Assembly (NCBI GenBank): GCA_026874595.1
Contig: CM049310.1
Coordinates: 33,483,558-33,547,557, forward strand
DNA from: Sipunculus nudus
Taxonomy: Eukaryota; Annelida; Sipuncula; Golfingiida; Sipunculidae
Direction: 5' to 3'
DNA: 64,000 bases
Under the pieces are notes generated by a model. That model was given only the letters and a program-made list of their open reading frames with translations. It had not been told where the DNA came from and ran no database searches. Within the stretch, counting starts at the first letter, position 1, and every line of letters starts with the position of its first letter. Made by a program: the position numbers and the translations under genes. Positions 11,934 through 23,597 of the stretch are shown in pieces.

Positions 11934-12180
11934 CAATGAGACATTTTTTCAGCTATACATTCCCCTTCTGCTTGAGCAGCTTGACAAAGAACTTCTCTTC
12001 AAAGTGTGTACTCCCTTAACGGTTACCGGATGTTATCACACAGATGTAAACTGACTCTGCATGCCTTAGTTGTGCACAGCCTGTACAGTATTCATGTGAC
12101 GTCACCACTATTCCAGGGCAGGGTACAGTAAGGTCAGTGGCCCATTGCAGAGAGTGCTTGTACAGCAAGCTTGTCTGCTG
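11934..12180 (-). other. Probable first exon and promoter region of the element's gene
   Basis: On the minus strand a GC-richer stretch ends at a strong donor, cattg/gtaagt (exon end 11934). ATGs in this stretch soon meet stops, so it is best read as 5' UTR. One frame, open for about 20 codons from a TGA to the donor, continues into exon 2, so partial coding is possible. The transcription start cannot be placed. Confidence 0.4.
12096..12105. promoter_or_regulatory. Full CRE palindrome gtgacgtcac
   Basis: The palindrome contains the consensus TGACGTCA (CREB/ATF site). It lies about 160 bp upstream of the proposed exon 1 donor on the minus strand, in the GC-richest part of the element. It may be part of the promoter or of the 5' exon. 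Confidence 0.4.
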
Positions 12181-12196
12181 GGGGGGGGGGGGGGGT
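12181..12196 (+). repeat. Poly-G run
   Basis: About 16 consecutive G on the plus strand inside the 4.2-kb element, just upstream of the proposed promoter on the minus strand. Confidence 0.9.
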
Positions 12197-12879
12197 AGTT
12201 ACATATACTAGTGAAATTTACTGATTAGAATGCTGGTTATTGTCACAATAAGAATGCAGATACTTATTCTTTTTAAGTACCTCTGCTTTTATCAATGCTG
12301 TTGATTTTCAGTGGCAATATTTTACTGCTAAAATGTGTGGGTGCTGAGCTGTTTCTAAAACCAATATGATATTAGGTTAATGCCTATGTATTCCCATAAT
12401 TGGTCAGTGGCACACTACATCATTACCCTTTGTTCTGTATTTATGAAGTAGTTATCAATTGCAATTAGATGCTGAAGTACTTGTATATACACTACATTCC
12501 AAAAGAATTATTTTTTCTTGTAATTATCAAGGGCACAAATTATAACCAATGTGAAATATAGTCAAATTATTTTTTTGTATTGTGTTTTGTGTAAATGATG
12601 TTTTACTGCATGCATGATTACTATATTTTACACTTCTTAATGAATAAGTCAGATGAAAAAAAAATTATTTATAGTATTATTTTTCTAATATACATAAAGT
12701 TCTGAGGAAGCTGGTTATTTTGATACCCATTTTAATATACTTCTTCAGTATTTATTATTCAATTATAATTCATTTTCTTAAAACCATAATGGAGCTGGGA
12801 CTTAGAAGTTTCTGCAGCATTTGTGTTCCCTTGGAAAATGTCTAAGTCCTATCTTATAGAACAGTAAGCTCACAGTATA

Positions 12880-13191
12880 TAAACTTATAACTGACATATA
12901 ACTGACATATACAGAACCCCTTCATGTTCACCTCCCTTATATCTCCCATACAAGTCACATATAAATGAAATGTACAGAATGGCCTCATGTGCAACTCCCT
13001 TATAACTGACATATAACAAACATACAACTCCCTTATAACTCACATATAACAATGCCTGACTAAACATATAGCTGCAATATATATATAACTCACATACACA
13101 GCACTTATATGGGAAATATAAGGGACATATAAGGCCCTTATAAGGGGCATATAAGGCACATATATGTGAGTACTTTCCATTTTCGTAAGGG
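12880..13191. repeat. Right subterminal array of cttataact/catata motifs
   Basis: This is the counterpart of 8965-9365. It holds repeated cttataactgacatataac and catataaggcccttataagg variants and ends in tccattttcgtaaggg, the right inverted repeat of the element. Confidence 0.8.
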
Positions 13192-13679
13192 ATTGCATTC
13201 TTGTGTCAGACATAACCTAACACCCACTATCCTACATTGTGATTTAACATTGAATGTATATTATATAGAGAGAACACATGTTTCCTTGAGCTTACCAAGA
13301 ATGGCAATAGGATATGTTACTTGCAAACAGAATACAGAGGGAAGTATTGAACACATTGTTTATAATAATTTATCTTATCTTTAATATAACTTTTAACAAG
13401 AATGGGAAGTCAAATGGCAATCTGGCTGAGGAAGGATTCATAAATAAGCTGCACATAACAGTTAATTAAGAAGCATTCTTCAACTCCCGCTACAAATCAA
13501 GAATATGATTTATAAGTGAGTCAGATTTATTAAATAAATTAGACTCCTAATAACAAGTAAAAGCAAAAAACTCCATATAAACTGAATATTTTCATAAGAA
13601 ATTTGTAAATCAATTTTAGTCTGAAGTTGATATTTGTAAATTTCTTATGCAATTAATTTTTCTCCTGAAAAAAACATAG

Positions 13680-14200
13680 CCAATGTTAGCCATAGTGATG
13701 TGCCGTGAAGTATGTCGGCACCAGGACTTTATGCAGCAGGAACTTGCTTGGAGTGGGAGTAAACGGAGTTGCCAATCAATGGTTAACAGTGCAGTCCTTG
13801 CAGCGAGTACACAAACTTAAAACCACTTTCTGGCATGGCGCTGTGCTGTAACATCCACCATCATTACTTTGTGACCCCCACTGGTTTTGCTTCCTGCGAC
13901 AACCGGCATCCTATAAGCTGATTGATTTCAGTGGACCAATAACCAAAAACGATTCATTTACCACCTGAATGCATCAGGAAAGCATGCTTGACTGTCATGG
14001 AGAACATCCAAATGCTCCTGTGGCTTCCCTCGCTGCTTCATTATCTGCCAATCAAACTTGTAATTACAGAACCACTTCCTGGACTCGTTACAAATATCCT
14101 CTGGCTTCACGCATTGAGAACCAACTGCTGGTTCCAAATCTACCCAGTCCTTACTTAATTGCCTCTGCTAGTGATTTGGATGGAGGTTAGACTTTCTCCC
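13680..14200. other. GC-richer unique segment without clear gene
   Basis: Base composition and CpG content are visibly higher than in neighbouring DNA. A plus-strand frame (13969-14190, 73 codons from ATG) starts MHQESMLDCHGEHPNAPVAS but has no splice support or family match. It could be an exon, a regulatory element or an old insertion. Confidence 0.3.
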
Positions 14201-14284
14201 ATGTTAGCGTGGCTCTCTGTCAGTCTTGTTTGCATATTTATTGCCTTCCAGAATCAAGATTTGCCAAGTATACTGGTCAGTTCC

Positions 14285-14490
14285 ACATGTAACTGGGCAC
14301 ACAAAAATGTTCCAACTGTTAGTGAAGCTTACTTCATTTGGGAAGCTGGCTGAACTCTTGACTTGTGTCATAGGTTACAGGTTAGAATCCACATTCAACA
14401 AAATTTCTATTTTCACGTGTTTAAAAAACCCTTGAAGACTTTCTACTTCCGTTAGGCTTATAGTGATTTATCCATTAATGAGGAAAGGTT
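14285..14490 (+). mobile_element. SINE-like copy A
   Basis: It shares the order gtgaagc, aagctgg, tgacttgtgtcat, aggttagaatcc (B-box-like) and tctattttca with 14700-14940. The B-box-like string and an A-box-like stretch upstream suggest a decayed tRNA-type SINE. Confidence 0.4.
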
Positions 14491-14699
14491 TATTAGTTAA
14501 TCATTTTAAACATCTTGCTTTTTACTGTTTTAATATGTATTTGATAATTTACATTATGTGCATATACATATGATTTCCATGTACATTTTATGTTCTTTTA
14601 TGTGGAACATTTTAGAATAATTTTATATTACTGAAGATGCTTTATAAAACTAATAAATGTAAATGTCAGTGTTGGTGTCATATCTCATAATGCCCCACA

Positions 14700-14940
14700 C
14701 ACTTCACATGTGTGACCCAGAGATAGTTTTCCACATTCTGGGGACAGAACATTCCTGTGGGCCTGAATGTAACCATGCATACAAAAGTGGTCTTACTGGC
14801 TTTGCCAGTGAAGCCTGCTGTATAAGTGAAGCTGGTAAAACATGTGACTTGTGTGTCACAGGTAATAAGTTTGAATTCAGCCCTTCTTCTATTTTCAGCC
14901 ATTACACACATCACGTCCTATTGTTAGTTTAATCATTTGT
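14700..14940 (+). mobile_element. SINE-like copy B
   Basis: This second copy of the 14285 repeat reads gtgaagcctgctgtataag, tgacttgtgtgtcacagg, taagtttgaattca and tctattttca. The open frames on both strands here follow from the repeat and are not called as genes. Confidence 0.4.
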
Positions 14941-15239
14941 TAGTCTGTCTATGCTCTATGTTTTCATCAAAATGGGCCAAAGGTCAAGATCACTAAAACC
15001 TAAAATTGATTTTTTTATCCTTACAACATCATCAAAACTGATATACTGGTATACACCATAATGTACAGCTGATTATTTTCCTGTATGGTTTCTTCACAGA
15101 CCTGGACATTCACTAGGACAAATTGACCCATGCATGGTCATGAGCTGCAGATTCACTGAAAATCAGATTATACATTCTGTATGCTTGCATGATCACTCAT
15201 AATGCTTAATATATGGTTATGTACATTTAAAAAAAACAG

Positions 15240-15447
15240 TTCAGATTGATGCATTTTCATTAAAAAATGTGAAGAAGTGGATCTTTAAGATAGAAGAATT
15301 GATAACATTGCTGAGTGAATCAAGATTCAAATGAGAATGGACAAGTTTTTTGGGGAGTACATTTACATCTGTCAGTTTAATGTGTATGAGACATATGAAA
15401 AGTTCAATGGAGGAATTTAAAGAATTTCTTTTAATGTTGGCCTTGAG
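15240..15447 (+). pseudogene. Possible coding exon remnant with one in-frame TGA
   Basis: The frame starts IDAFSLKNVKKWIFKIEELI, reaches TGA at 15332-15334, and continues open as SMEEFKEFLLMLALR to a possible donor gag/gtaaaa (exon end 15447). The segment before it ends aaaaaacag. The reading is coding-like on both sides of a single stop, which suggests a decayed exon. No family recognised. The opposite strand is also open for 95 codons but has poorer composition. Confidence 0.25.
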
Positions 15448-15654
15448 GTAAAAAAAAAAGAATTGAATATATCTTGAATGCAGTATGTATATGGAAGTTA
15501 ATTTGTGATGGAGGCAGGCTCTCCCCATGTGCTTGTTGTTTACAGTACACTCATTCTTCTCCTTTGGCCATCACTAGGGAAACATAACACAGACAGATAA
15601 TTAAATATTTACAACATAAAAAAATAATTAATAGTTAAAAACATTTTTTTACAG

Positions 15655-15852
15655 ATCTGATTGTTAAGGAGCTGGAGAGCAGTCTGACAGCTGAATGTAA
15701 CTGGAGGTATGCTGACAAGGTGAATCATGTCTGTTATCACAACTGTAAGATTGCATACAATAATACAACAATGTTTAATTGGAGTGGTGCTTCATTGACC
15801 ATGCACTGTTTATGGGAATGCCAATACACCTTTATGTATAACTCACTGAACT
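15655..15852 (+). CDS. Candidate exon or small open frame
   Basis: A strong acceptor (acatttttttacag) precedes a frame reading LIVKELESSLTAECNWRYAD. A donor aag/gtgaat would end the exon at 15719 (65 nt). Otherwise the frame runs on to TAG at 15850-15852, through a Cys/Asn-rich stretch (VCYHNCKIAYNNTT). Unidentified. Confidence 0.25.
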
Positions 15853-16027
15853 AGAGACAATGTACTACAGTTACATGTGATGCTTGAAACACTTAGAATG
15901 TTGTCACAAAGTGAATATATGTAAATATCTATGCTTACACACTTGTAAGGTTAATAAGAAAAGAAAGAAACTATGATTAAATAAAGTTTTCAGCAGAAGC
16001 TATTGTTTCCAGTAAATAAATATTCAC

Positions 16028-16079
16028 CAGGAGGAACTTGGTTTGTCAGCAACTTTACATGAAAGGTATATGAACAAAT
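16028..16079 (-). CDS. Candidate 52-nt internal exon
   Basis: On the minus strand an excellent acceptor (cataactttttttcag) is followed by 52 nt ending cctg/gtgaat. Two frames are open: ICSYTFHVKLLTNQVPP and LFIYLSCKVADKPSSS. No neighbour exon was identified, so frame and gene are unknown. Confidence 0.28.
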
Positions 16080-17015
16080 CTGAAAAAAAGTTATGAGGAT
16101 TTGGGCAACAATGGAGGAATTAAATACAATTTGGAGGTAATCCCAAACACAATAATATGTTTTTGTTAAATGGATTCTTCCAAATTGTGAGACTGGACAA
16201 TCAAGACTGTAATAGTAAAGTTGGGGTACATTTCAAAACATGCAGGGTGAATGTTTCCACAGCCACAACCTACTCGGGGCTGCCTTTTCAAAGGCAGGCA
16301 GAGCTAACCTTTGATTAACCTTTCTTTCAGCTCAGATTTATTTATTTTCCTGTACCACATACCAATGTTTGTATGATCAGGTTCCTAGTAATAGTCTGCA
16401 TGGGTTTGGTGATACAGACTGTTTGGGAGGTGTGTGGTCTTTGAGTACTTTCTAGTTACTATCAGTTACTTTTACACTGAAAAGCATTTAACAACGCCAA
16501 TTGTAATGCTAAATGTCAAGAGTCAACTTCAGTCTGTAGTGAGCCTGAAATCAGTATGCAATACAAGCATAAAACATTAACTGAAGTAAGGGAAAAACAG
16601 ATACTGTAATTAATTAAGGTTAATTATTAATCTAATTATGCCACTGAAAAAAAAGTTGTCTTGTTCAAAGAAAATAAACAACCATTAGGAAAAAAACAGC
16701 AGACTCATTTTATTAACTTACATATAAAAAAATTGGTACATGCACAGTGCGTTGATTGGTTTGTGAGGTTTTTGAAACCTGGAGCAAATAGACTTAAGGT
16801 CAAATGGAAAAGGGGACAGGTTTATGAAATATTCATGACAAAATATATGAGGTGTCACGCTTCTCAAGGACAGCATTATACAACCTAGTACAGTACGGCA
16901 CAGATCATTAAGAGCAGTCATTTGTATCAGTCAGTGACTGCTGTAAATGGAAGGCAACAGTCCACTGCTCCAGCAAAGCATTCTCAGACTATACAGAGGC
17001 AGTCTGTAACCAGCG

Positions 17016-17102
17016 ATGGACAGTGAGACTGATGAGATGTGGTATCCTCTAATTGAAGCAAATGAAGCTGGTGATAAAATATCAGAGAGAAGAGACAGAT
17101 AA
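17016..17102 (+). CDS. 28-codon small open frame
   Basis: ATG in a favourable context (cagcgATGG) opens a frame starting MDSETDEMWYPLIEANEAGD and ending at TAA. It is acidic with sensible codon use, and an in-frame TAA lies shortly upstream. It could be a micropeptide, a first exon or chance. Confidence 0.18.
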   Translation: MDSETDEMWYPLIEANEAGDKISERRDR

Positions 17103-17278
17103 TTGGGTTTTTGGTGGTACCAGATGAGCTAGTCTAGGTAAACACGCTAACTATACCTCCCTGGAAGTCATTAGAGACCTGCCTGAACATGATCTGTCCT
17201 GAAATATACAATTGAAATTAACAAGGCTGGTATGTGTGAGTGAAATCTATCAGGGTGAAATGTGCTCTGGTGAAATAT

Positions 17279-17470
17279 GTATCACTGAAAATCATATCAC
17301 GCTGGTCCACTGGTAAAATCTAGAATATATCCCTATTGGCTGAAATGCATCACTGTCATGTGCCTCTTGAAACGTGTCACTGAAAATCAAATCAGGCTGG
17401 ACCACCTGTGAAATCTGAAATATATTTCTACTGCCCAAAATATATCACTGAAATGTACCATTCTGAAATG
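17279..17470 (+). repeat. Tandem duplication, ~95-bp period
   Basis: The string cactgaaaatca begins at 17283 and 17378. Each is followed by atatca/aatca, ctggtccac or ctggaccac, and aaatct...atatat. The surroundings contain further ctgaaatgtatcac variants, so the duplicated unit itself derives from a shorter ~20-bp theme. Confidence 0.65.
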
Positions 17471-17479
17471 TATCTCTAG

Positions 17480-18550
17480 GCTCATGGCAATATGTTATAC
17501 ATATTCAGTCTCCCTGGAATTGTTCCACATACCTGTGTCCTCCCAGACTACCAGATTTTTATATTGCATCTTGGGCATTTATCACAGTCACATTATCCTA
17601 ATAGATTGGCTCTGTAGTATACCACTAGTCAATATTTGTAGGTAATAACCAACAATTTTTATCCAATATGGTTTTGGAGGCATCCCTAAGTTTGGACCCC
17701 TGTGGCGCAGGGCTGTACTCCTTAAGATGCAGATTTTCTCATTTGAAACTTGCGTCACCATTTTTATCATCTCTACTGGATACGTTAATTGTTATTAGGG
17801 TAAATCAACTGCCCTGTATGATTCTAGTTGAGTCATGCATTTCTGTTTAAATAAACTCACCCAAGCAAACCAGATAGATTTCCTAGAAAATGAAATTGAC
17901 ATTTAAAACCTTTCTACCTTTTAGGATTCATTTTAATTTTATGTGACTTCTGGGCTCCATTTTTATCATAACACAAGATGAATAAAACAAATATTTTCAA
18001 AATTCTGTTTTATGGAAACCCAACTGATGTTAATCGGCAGGTTAATGCTCCATGGCAGACCAAGTATAATGAAATATACACTTTTGTTATTTGAAAAAGG
18101 AAACAAATCTGAATAGAGGAAAAAAAATCAGAAATGTATTTTGTAGTATTGCATCAGTCAGCTTACAAATATTCCCTGACATATATCCTGGAAGTATGAA
18201 ATAAACATGCTTGTCTCTTATTCTAGCAAAAAAAGTCTGGCAATAAGAAAAATACACCACATAATGACATACATGATTCAATAAGAGAGCCACCGTGATG
18301 GCTTCAAGGAATACGGAGCACAGTCCTGGACTCAGTAAAAATAATCCAATATGAACATGATCAAGATCTACTTCAGAATGACTTCGACTGACTTCCAGCA
18401 GATAAATATGGGTCAGTCAATCTATGAGCCTAAGTTGGTGGAGAATCTGATTTTGATATTTGGCAACAGCTTTAAAAGCCAGGTCAGGGTGAAGTTTGTT
18501 ATTTGTGGAGTGTGGTGGCATAATGGTATCCATAGGTTTTTGAATTAATT
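17480..18550. other. AT-rich spacer
   Basis: Open frames of about 60-68 codons occur on both strands with no splice support. Nothing recognised. Confidence 0.4.
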
Positions 18551-18552
18551 AA

Positions 18553-18860
18553 AGAGGGTTCTGTGGTCTAGGTTTACAGCACAGGACTCAAAGCCAGGAG
18601 GTCAGGAGTTCAAATCTCAGCTGAAGGTGGTGAGCTTTTCATGTAAGCCCCAACCCTGGATGAGCGTTCTTCCCTTCAGGCTAAATGGGTAGGTTATGAC
18701 TCACAGATGTGTATCATTCACAAATGAGTGCAGCTTTGGGGGTTCCTCAGTGCAATGACCCAGCTTTGGGGATGATTACACAACCAGGACCTGCAGGTGC
18801 AGTAGACACGAGGTCTGGGTGACAACAGTATACAAAATACAACATGTGCTATGGCTATTT
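18553..18860 (+). mobile_element. tRNA-headed SINE, family A copy 1
   Basis: A-box-like tggtctaggtttacagcac, B box gagttcaaatctc (18606-18618), then shared body phrases: ggtggtgagctttt, ggttcctcagtg, caatgacccagct, acctgcaggtgcagtag. It matches 21009-21420 and 22920-23310. The 3' end is truncated or diverged relative to those copies. Confidence 0.7.
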
Positions 18861-20399
18861 AAGTATGTGCTACCTTGAATGCTGAGAAAAGCTAGAGAAC
18901 ATTGTTTGTGATGCTGGGATTAGCTAACTAAAATATTGTCTCTTAATGGTTAATTTTAAGGAGTTTTTAGGTAAAAATCAACTTGTTGAGCCTGACAGCA
19001 TCATCTGGGAAAGGGCGGTATCTCTCTTTATTAACAGGAGAGCAAAGTGACTACCAAAAGCTCTCTACTGTATTCTAATGTATCTGATTATGGAAAGGCA
19101 ATGGTCTTAAAAGAAAGTTGGTTAAAAAAGATATAAATTTGCCTTGTTTGAAAGGTTCACTGTTGCCACTACCCAGGGCATGGAATGTGCTGGGAACAGT
19201 TATCCATCCTGTCTGTGATTCTGTTGTTCAGCACAATAAAACTCAACAGTCAGACCATTCTCAATGAAACTTACCATTTAGATCCAGTGCATATATGGAA
19301 TTTATTAAATATTAAGATATATAATTTGATAACTGATGCAATGGTTTAATAAAAAGATTTTTCACATGGTATTTATTTTTGTAGTCATAAAACTTTTTCA
19401 AAATACTGCAAGTGTGGCATTGATTTCTGAATGCTATTTTTCTTGTGTAAATGGGCTTTACAGTGAATAATCTTTCCAGTTTTTCTGGGCCTTTTGGTGT
19501 TGTGACATGGCATCTACCATTATTTAAAAAAAGTAATTAAAAAAAATTTCTGACATTAAACACCCAGTTAGAAATAAATTTTAAATGTAGTGCTTTACGT
19601 ATGGGACAAGTGACCTTGACCTCCATGAATGAGATGTGGTGAAAAATATACTGTTTTCTGATGTACTGATTTTTATGCACTTCTAGAAAAAATTGCAAGG
19701 TATATGTTTTGTTTCATTGTAGTTAATTAGGCCTATGCCTTAGTCTGTCATTGAAGAAATTGTTTCATGGAAAGGACCTGCCGGTTTATACAATATTGCC
19801 ATAAATCATTGGGCACCCCTTGGTGGAACAGACTATAAATTTAGAACCCTGTACCTTGGCCTATTAGAAGATGTGGATGCTGCATGACATCACAATGCAC
19901 TATTTATGGGTTCTCATTCTGTAGTCAAGCCATGCTTTCCTAAAGTACCCTAGGTATACATACAATGAAATCTGTACAGTGAGACATCCCACTGACAACA
20001 CAACTGATTAGCTTGATATTTCAGCCATGGACCAGGCTTCAGGCACTGACTGTGCACAGAATAATACATATAGTCTAAGGTACTTCCAGTTTCATTCAAT
20101 ATATGATTCAAAGATCCCTGGGAAAGAAACAACATGGGGGCTGTACTGTCAGTGTGGTTACTTGGGTGTATCATAAAGCAATATTGTTACAGTTACTTGG
20201 AAATAAAGCTAACACCCTCTTCTGATTAAAAAATATTCATTAGTGAAACATGCAAGGCCTGATGGCTACCTGTTCATCATTACACCTATCCTAATATCCT
20301 TAGATACTTATCCTCAAAGCGTGTACTTTGACTCTTTTCCCTTTCATGTTTACACAACAATAAATTTCAATATTCACAGAAGATCATGCACATTTCATG
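18861..20399. other. AT-rich spacer
   Basis: No gene or repeat recognised. A 74-codon minus-strand frame (19950-20174) has no splice context. Confidence 0.4.
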
Positions 20400-20825
20400 C
20401 AGGCATAAGCATAATGGGTTAGGGAGACTTGTCAGACAGTCAACCCTTGTGGCAAACAGCATGTGCGTATTATTGGTTAGGGAGAGTTGTCAGACAGTCA
20501 ACCCTTGTGGCAAACAGCATGTGCGCATTATTGGTTAGGGAGAGTTGTCAGACAGTCAGCCCTTGTGGCAAACAGCATGTGCACATTATTGGTTAGGGAG
20601 AGTTGTCAGACAGTCAGCCCTTGTGGCAAACAGCATGTGCGCATTATTGGTTAGGGAGAGATGTCAGACAGTCCGCCCTTGTGGCAAACAGCATGTGCAC
20701 ATTATTGGTTAGGGAGAGTTGTCAGACAGTCAGCCCTTGTGGCAAACAGCATGTGCACATTATTGGTTAGGAAAAGTTGTTAGACAGTCAGTCAATCCTT
20801 GTGGCAAACAGCATGTGCACATTTC
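20400..20825 (+). repeat. 58-bp minisatellite, seven copies
   Basis: The string ggttaggg or a close variant starts at 20417, 20475, 20533, 20591, 20649, 20707 and 20765, an exact 58-bp period. The unit contains gagttgtcagacagtcagcc, cttgtggcaaacagcatgtg and cacattatt. Copies differ by only a few substitutions; the last has an extra agtc. Confidence 0.95.
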
Positions 20826-21008
20826 ATATGTGGAGAAAATGCCACCACACCAGTTACACACTGAACACAATTTTGGATGTAGAACATAACATTATAAAAC
20901 AATCATCTTGTTTCTTTCAAAGTGGTCTCGTTAAAATAGTAAGAAAATATTTGCTGTATGAATGTACCAATCATTTAAAAACCGGTTCACAAGTCTTCAT
21001 TTGACAGG

Positions 21009-21420
21009 CTTCTGGGCATGTGGTCTAGGGGCATGCAGAGCACAGGACTCAAAGCTGGCAGATCATGAGTTTGAATCTCATGGCTAAGATGGTGAGATCT
21101 TTCATGGTTGGGCAATCTGCAGGCTTGATGGGACAACTGTGCCCAATCGCTGTTTCACTCACAAACGGTTGTGCCTTTCTTGGGTTCCTCAGTGGCAGGA
21201 CCTAGCTAGAAATGGGGTTGATTGCTCACCTAGACCTTGTAGGTGCAGTAGTCACCAGTCCTGGTTAACATCAGGATATAAAATGAAAAGAAGCATATGC
21301 TCCTGCCCTGTATCATAGTCCTAAACTGGAAATGGAATTCTGCAGATCTGTGTGCATACATATATAGTTAGGCTTGCATTAAAATAAATTAAGGCTGTTA
21401 CCTCCAACAAAGAAATAGTT
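21009..21420 (+). mobile_element. tRNA-headed SINE, family A copy 2
   Basis: A box in tggtctaggggcatgcagagc, B box gagtttgaatctc (21069 onward), body with gggttcctcagtggcagg and ccttgtaggtgcagtagtca, and a 3' part with attctgcagat and gttacctccaac before an A-rich end. Copy 3 shares this 3' end, which puts the full length near 400 bp. Confidence 0.75.
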
Positions 21421-21888
21421 TATATTTGCCTTGATAATTAGATACTTATTACAGCTCTGTATGACTAATTTTTTTTCAGCGAGACTACTTGTTGTTTTAT
21501 CTTTGAAAAAAGTGAAACAAGTGAGGTTTTACATATACTGCACCATTATATATTTTTGCACTTCTCTTTCCACTTGAGAAACATGTTTAAATATTTTTGT
21601 TTCATGTCTCCTTCGATGTCAACATTTAAGCCCATATAAAGAATATTATGCTTCAGATGATGTAGCTACCTTACAATTAAAGTTTAAATTTCCTTAACAA
21701 ATTCAGCCTTATAAATTCAGCCCAAATATAACTGAGGTCAAAGGTTAATTACACACTTAAAATCAATATGTAACACCTTATGTTCAATTAAACCATATAC
21801 TATATAGAGGACCATTCAAGTTCAAATTCACTGGAGAATAACACCTAACACTCCCTCCTTTAGCCAGATTTCCTTATGGCTGACATTT

Positions 21889-21960
<72 letters not shown>

Positions 21961-22919
21961 TTACTAAAGGTTTCCAATGACCAATTAAAGCAAACCATCA
22001 CTGTTGTAAGAGTTGACAATCGGTTAAACTTTAAGGTACAATAAAAGCTGAGTGGGACATTACCTGTAATATAAATACAGAGTTTCTCAGAATTTGTCAA
22101 TGATGAAATTCTGATCTGAACAGGTAAGGGTTAAAGCAACATTTGTGTAAGGTCTTGAATGAATGACTGACAGTCAAATTGATAATAATCTCTGCGATAA
22201 CAGATAAATGGTACATATTCTACATCAATATAATTATACATCCTACATTTTATATTTTTGGAAATTTATCACAATAAGGGAGACAGGTAGCCTCAGGCAT
22301 GTTGTCTAAGCTTGTCTGAGGACTGAAATATCTTAGTTTATTTATTAAATGGATAAAATATCCTGCCAAGGACCCCTGACCAAAGGCTCCAAAAAAAGGA
22401 AAACTAAACCTGAACTGGTACTGTGTCCAACCAAACACTCACCTTGTGATTATATTAAACTGAATCACAATCAAAGAACAAGTGACAGACAATGAGAACT
22501 TCAACGGGTGGATGATGGTGCACAGCAAAACTGCTGCTTTGACCAATAGAGAACTGACCACCTCAGTCAAACTGCAGTGAGAGTCATGACAATTTTTTTC
22601 TTCAAAATTGTTTAAAAGGGTTTTTAAAAGGTTACCGATATGCTGATCAGGGATATGGGTGTTAATTAATGTTCCTGAAAGAATGGAAATGCACTATGTG
22701 ATAATATACCATGACTGTCGAGGTGCACTGATTTGCAAGTATGTTATAAACCAGGGTTGGGTGGCCCAGGGTAAACTTGGGAGTGAACCTAATGAGAAAT
22801 TGTTAAACTGCCAAAGCCTATGAAAAACAAAACCTACATGGACACATGAACTAAGAACTATGAACTCACTACAAAAATATATTCATACATCTGCTGTCCG
22901 ATCTCAGCTCGTCAAAACT
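21421..22919. other. AT-rich spacer containing a TA microsatellite
   Basis: Apart from the (TA)n at 21892-21957 I see no repeat family. A 62-codon minus-strand frame (22250-22438) has no splice support. Confidence 0.4.
21892..21957. repeat. (TA)n microsatellite
   Basis: About 33 uninterrupted TA dinucleotides. The Tyr-Ile-Tyr-Ile open frame across it is an artefact. Confidence 0.98.
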
Positions 22920-23310
22920 GGTGTTTTCCAGCTTTTTGGGTCCAGGGGTAGAGCACAGGGCTCATATTGGGGAGATCTGGAGTTCAAATCTCAGCTGAGG
23001 CGGTGAGATTTTTCACAGTGGGCCCCCACCCAGGGTGAGCGCTCTGCAGGCTTTATGGGGAGACTGTGCTAAACAGTGGTGTTTCACTTACAAACAAGTG
23101 CACCTTTAGGGGGTTCCTCAATGTAATGACCAAGCATTGAGGATGATACTCACCCAGGATCCCTAGAATGATACTCTGGGCCTGATTCACACCAGTATTA
23201 TTGACTGTTAGCCCCTGCTACGTAGTCTAAAACCAGAATGGGACTCTGCAGATGAACATAATGCTCAGTTAACCAAGATTTAAAACCAGAGGTAGTTACC
23301 TCCAACAAAA
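22920..23310 (+). mobile_element. tRNA-headed SINE, family A copy 3
   Basis: A-box-like gggtccaggggtagagcaca, B box agttcaaatctc (22981), body with cggtgagatttttcacagtg, gggttcctcaatgtaatgac and ggatccctag, and 3' end with actctgcagatga and gttacctccaac before an A-run. It is the most complete of the three copies. Confidence 0.78.
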
Positions 23311-23597
23311 AAATCTTTAAATTAGAAAACAAATATACATATTCCTGGTAAGCCCTTCTTCTGCATGAAACTACAGTATTATATGATAACTGTTTTATAG
23401 TCTTATGACAGGATATGAATTTGTTTTGCTTCTAAAGTAATGTTTTTAAAAATTGATTAAATCCTATATCATTGCAGATCCTGAAAAAGGCTTAAAAATA
23501 CTCAAACAATTTTTTTAAAGTGGGTGAGGTTTTGTACCTAGAGCCCACAGCCACAAACACGTGTTAAACGGAACTGACATTCAAATTGCCTCACGGA

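Larger units (their letters stand above)
8962..13191. mobile_element. 4.2-kb DNA transposon-like element carrying a small spliced gene
   Basis: The left end reads atcccttaccgaaaat (8960-8975). The right end, reverse complemented, reads atcccttacgaaaat, so the terminal inverted repeat matches apart from one inserted base. Taking cccttac as the true tip leaves the dinucleotide AT on both sides (8960-8961 and 13192-13193) as a possible 2-bp target duplication. Both ends continue inward into arrays of catatatg/cttataa palindromes. No transposase is visible, so it would be non-autonomous. AT duplications are reported for ISL2EU-type elements, but I do not assign it. The alternative is two independent simple-repeat insertions flanking a host gene. 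Confidence 0.5.

Noticed and set aside
14659-14932. Overlapping plus and minus frames of 89 and 78 codons
   Set aside because: The region is a SINE-like repeat related to 14285-14490.
21828-22100. 90-codon minus-strand open frame
   Set aside because: About a third of it is Tyr-Ile alternation encoded by the (TA)n microsatellite.
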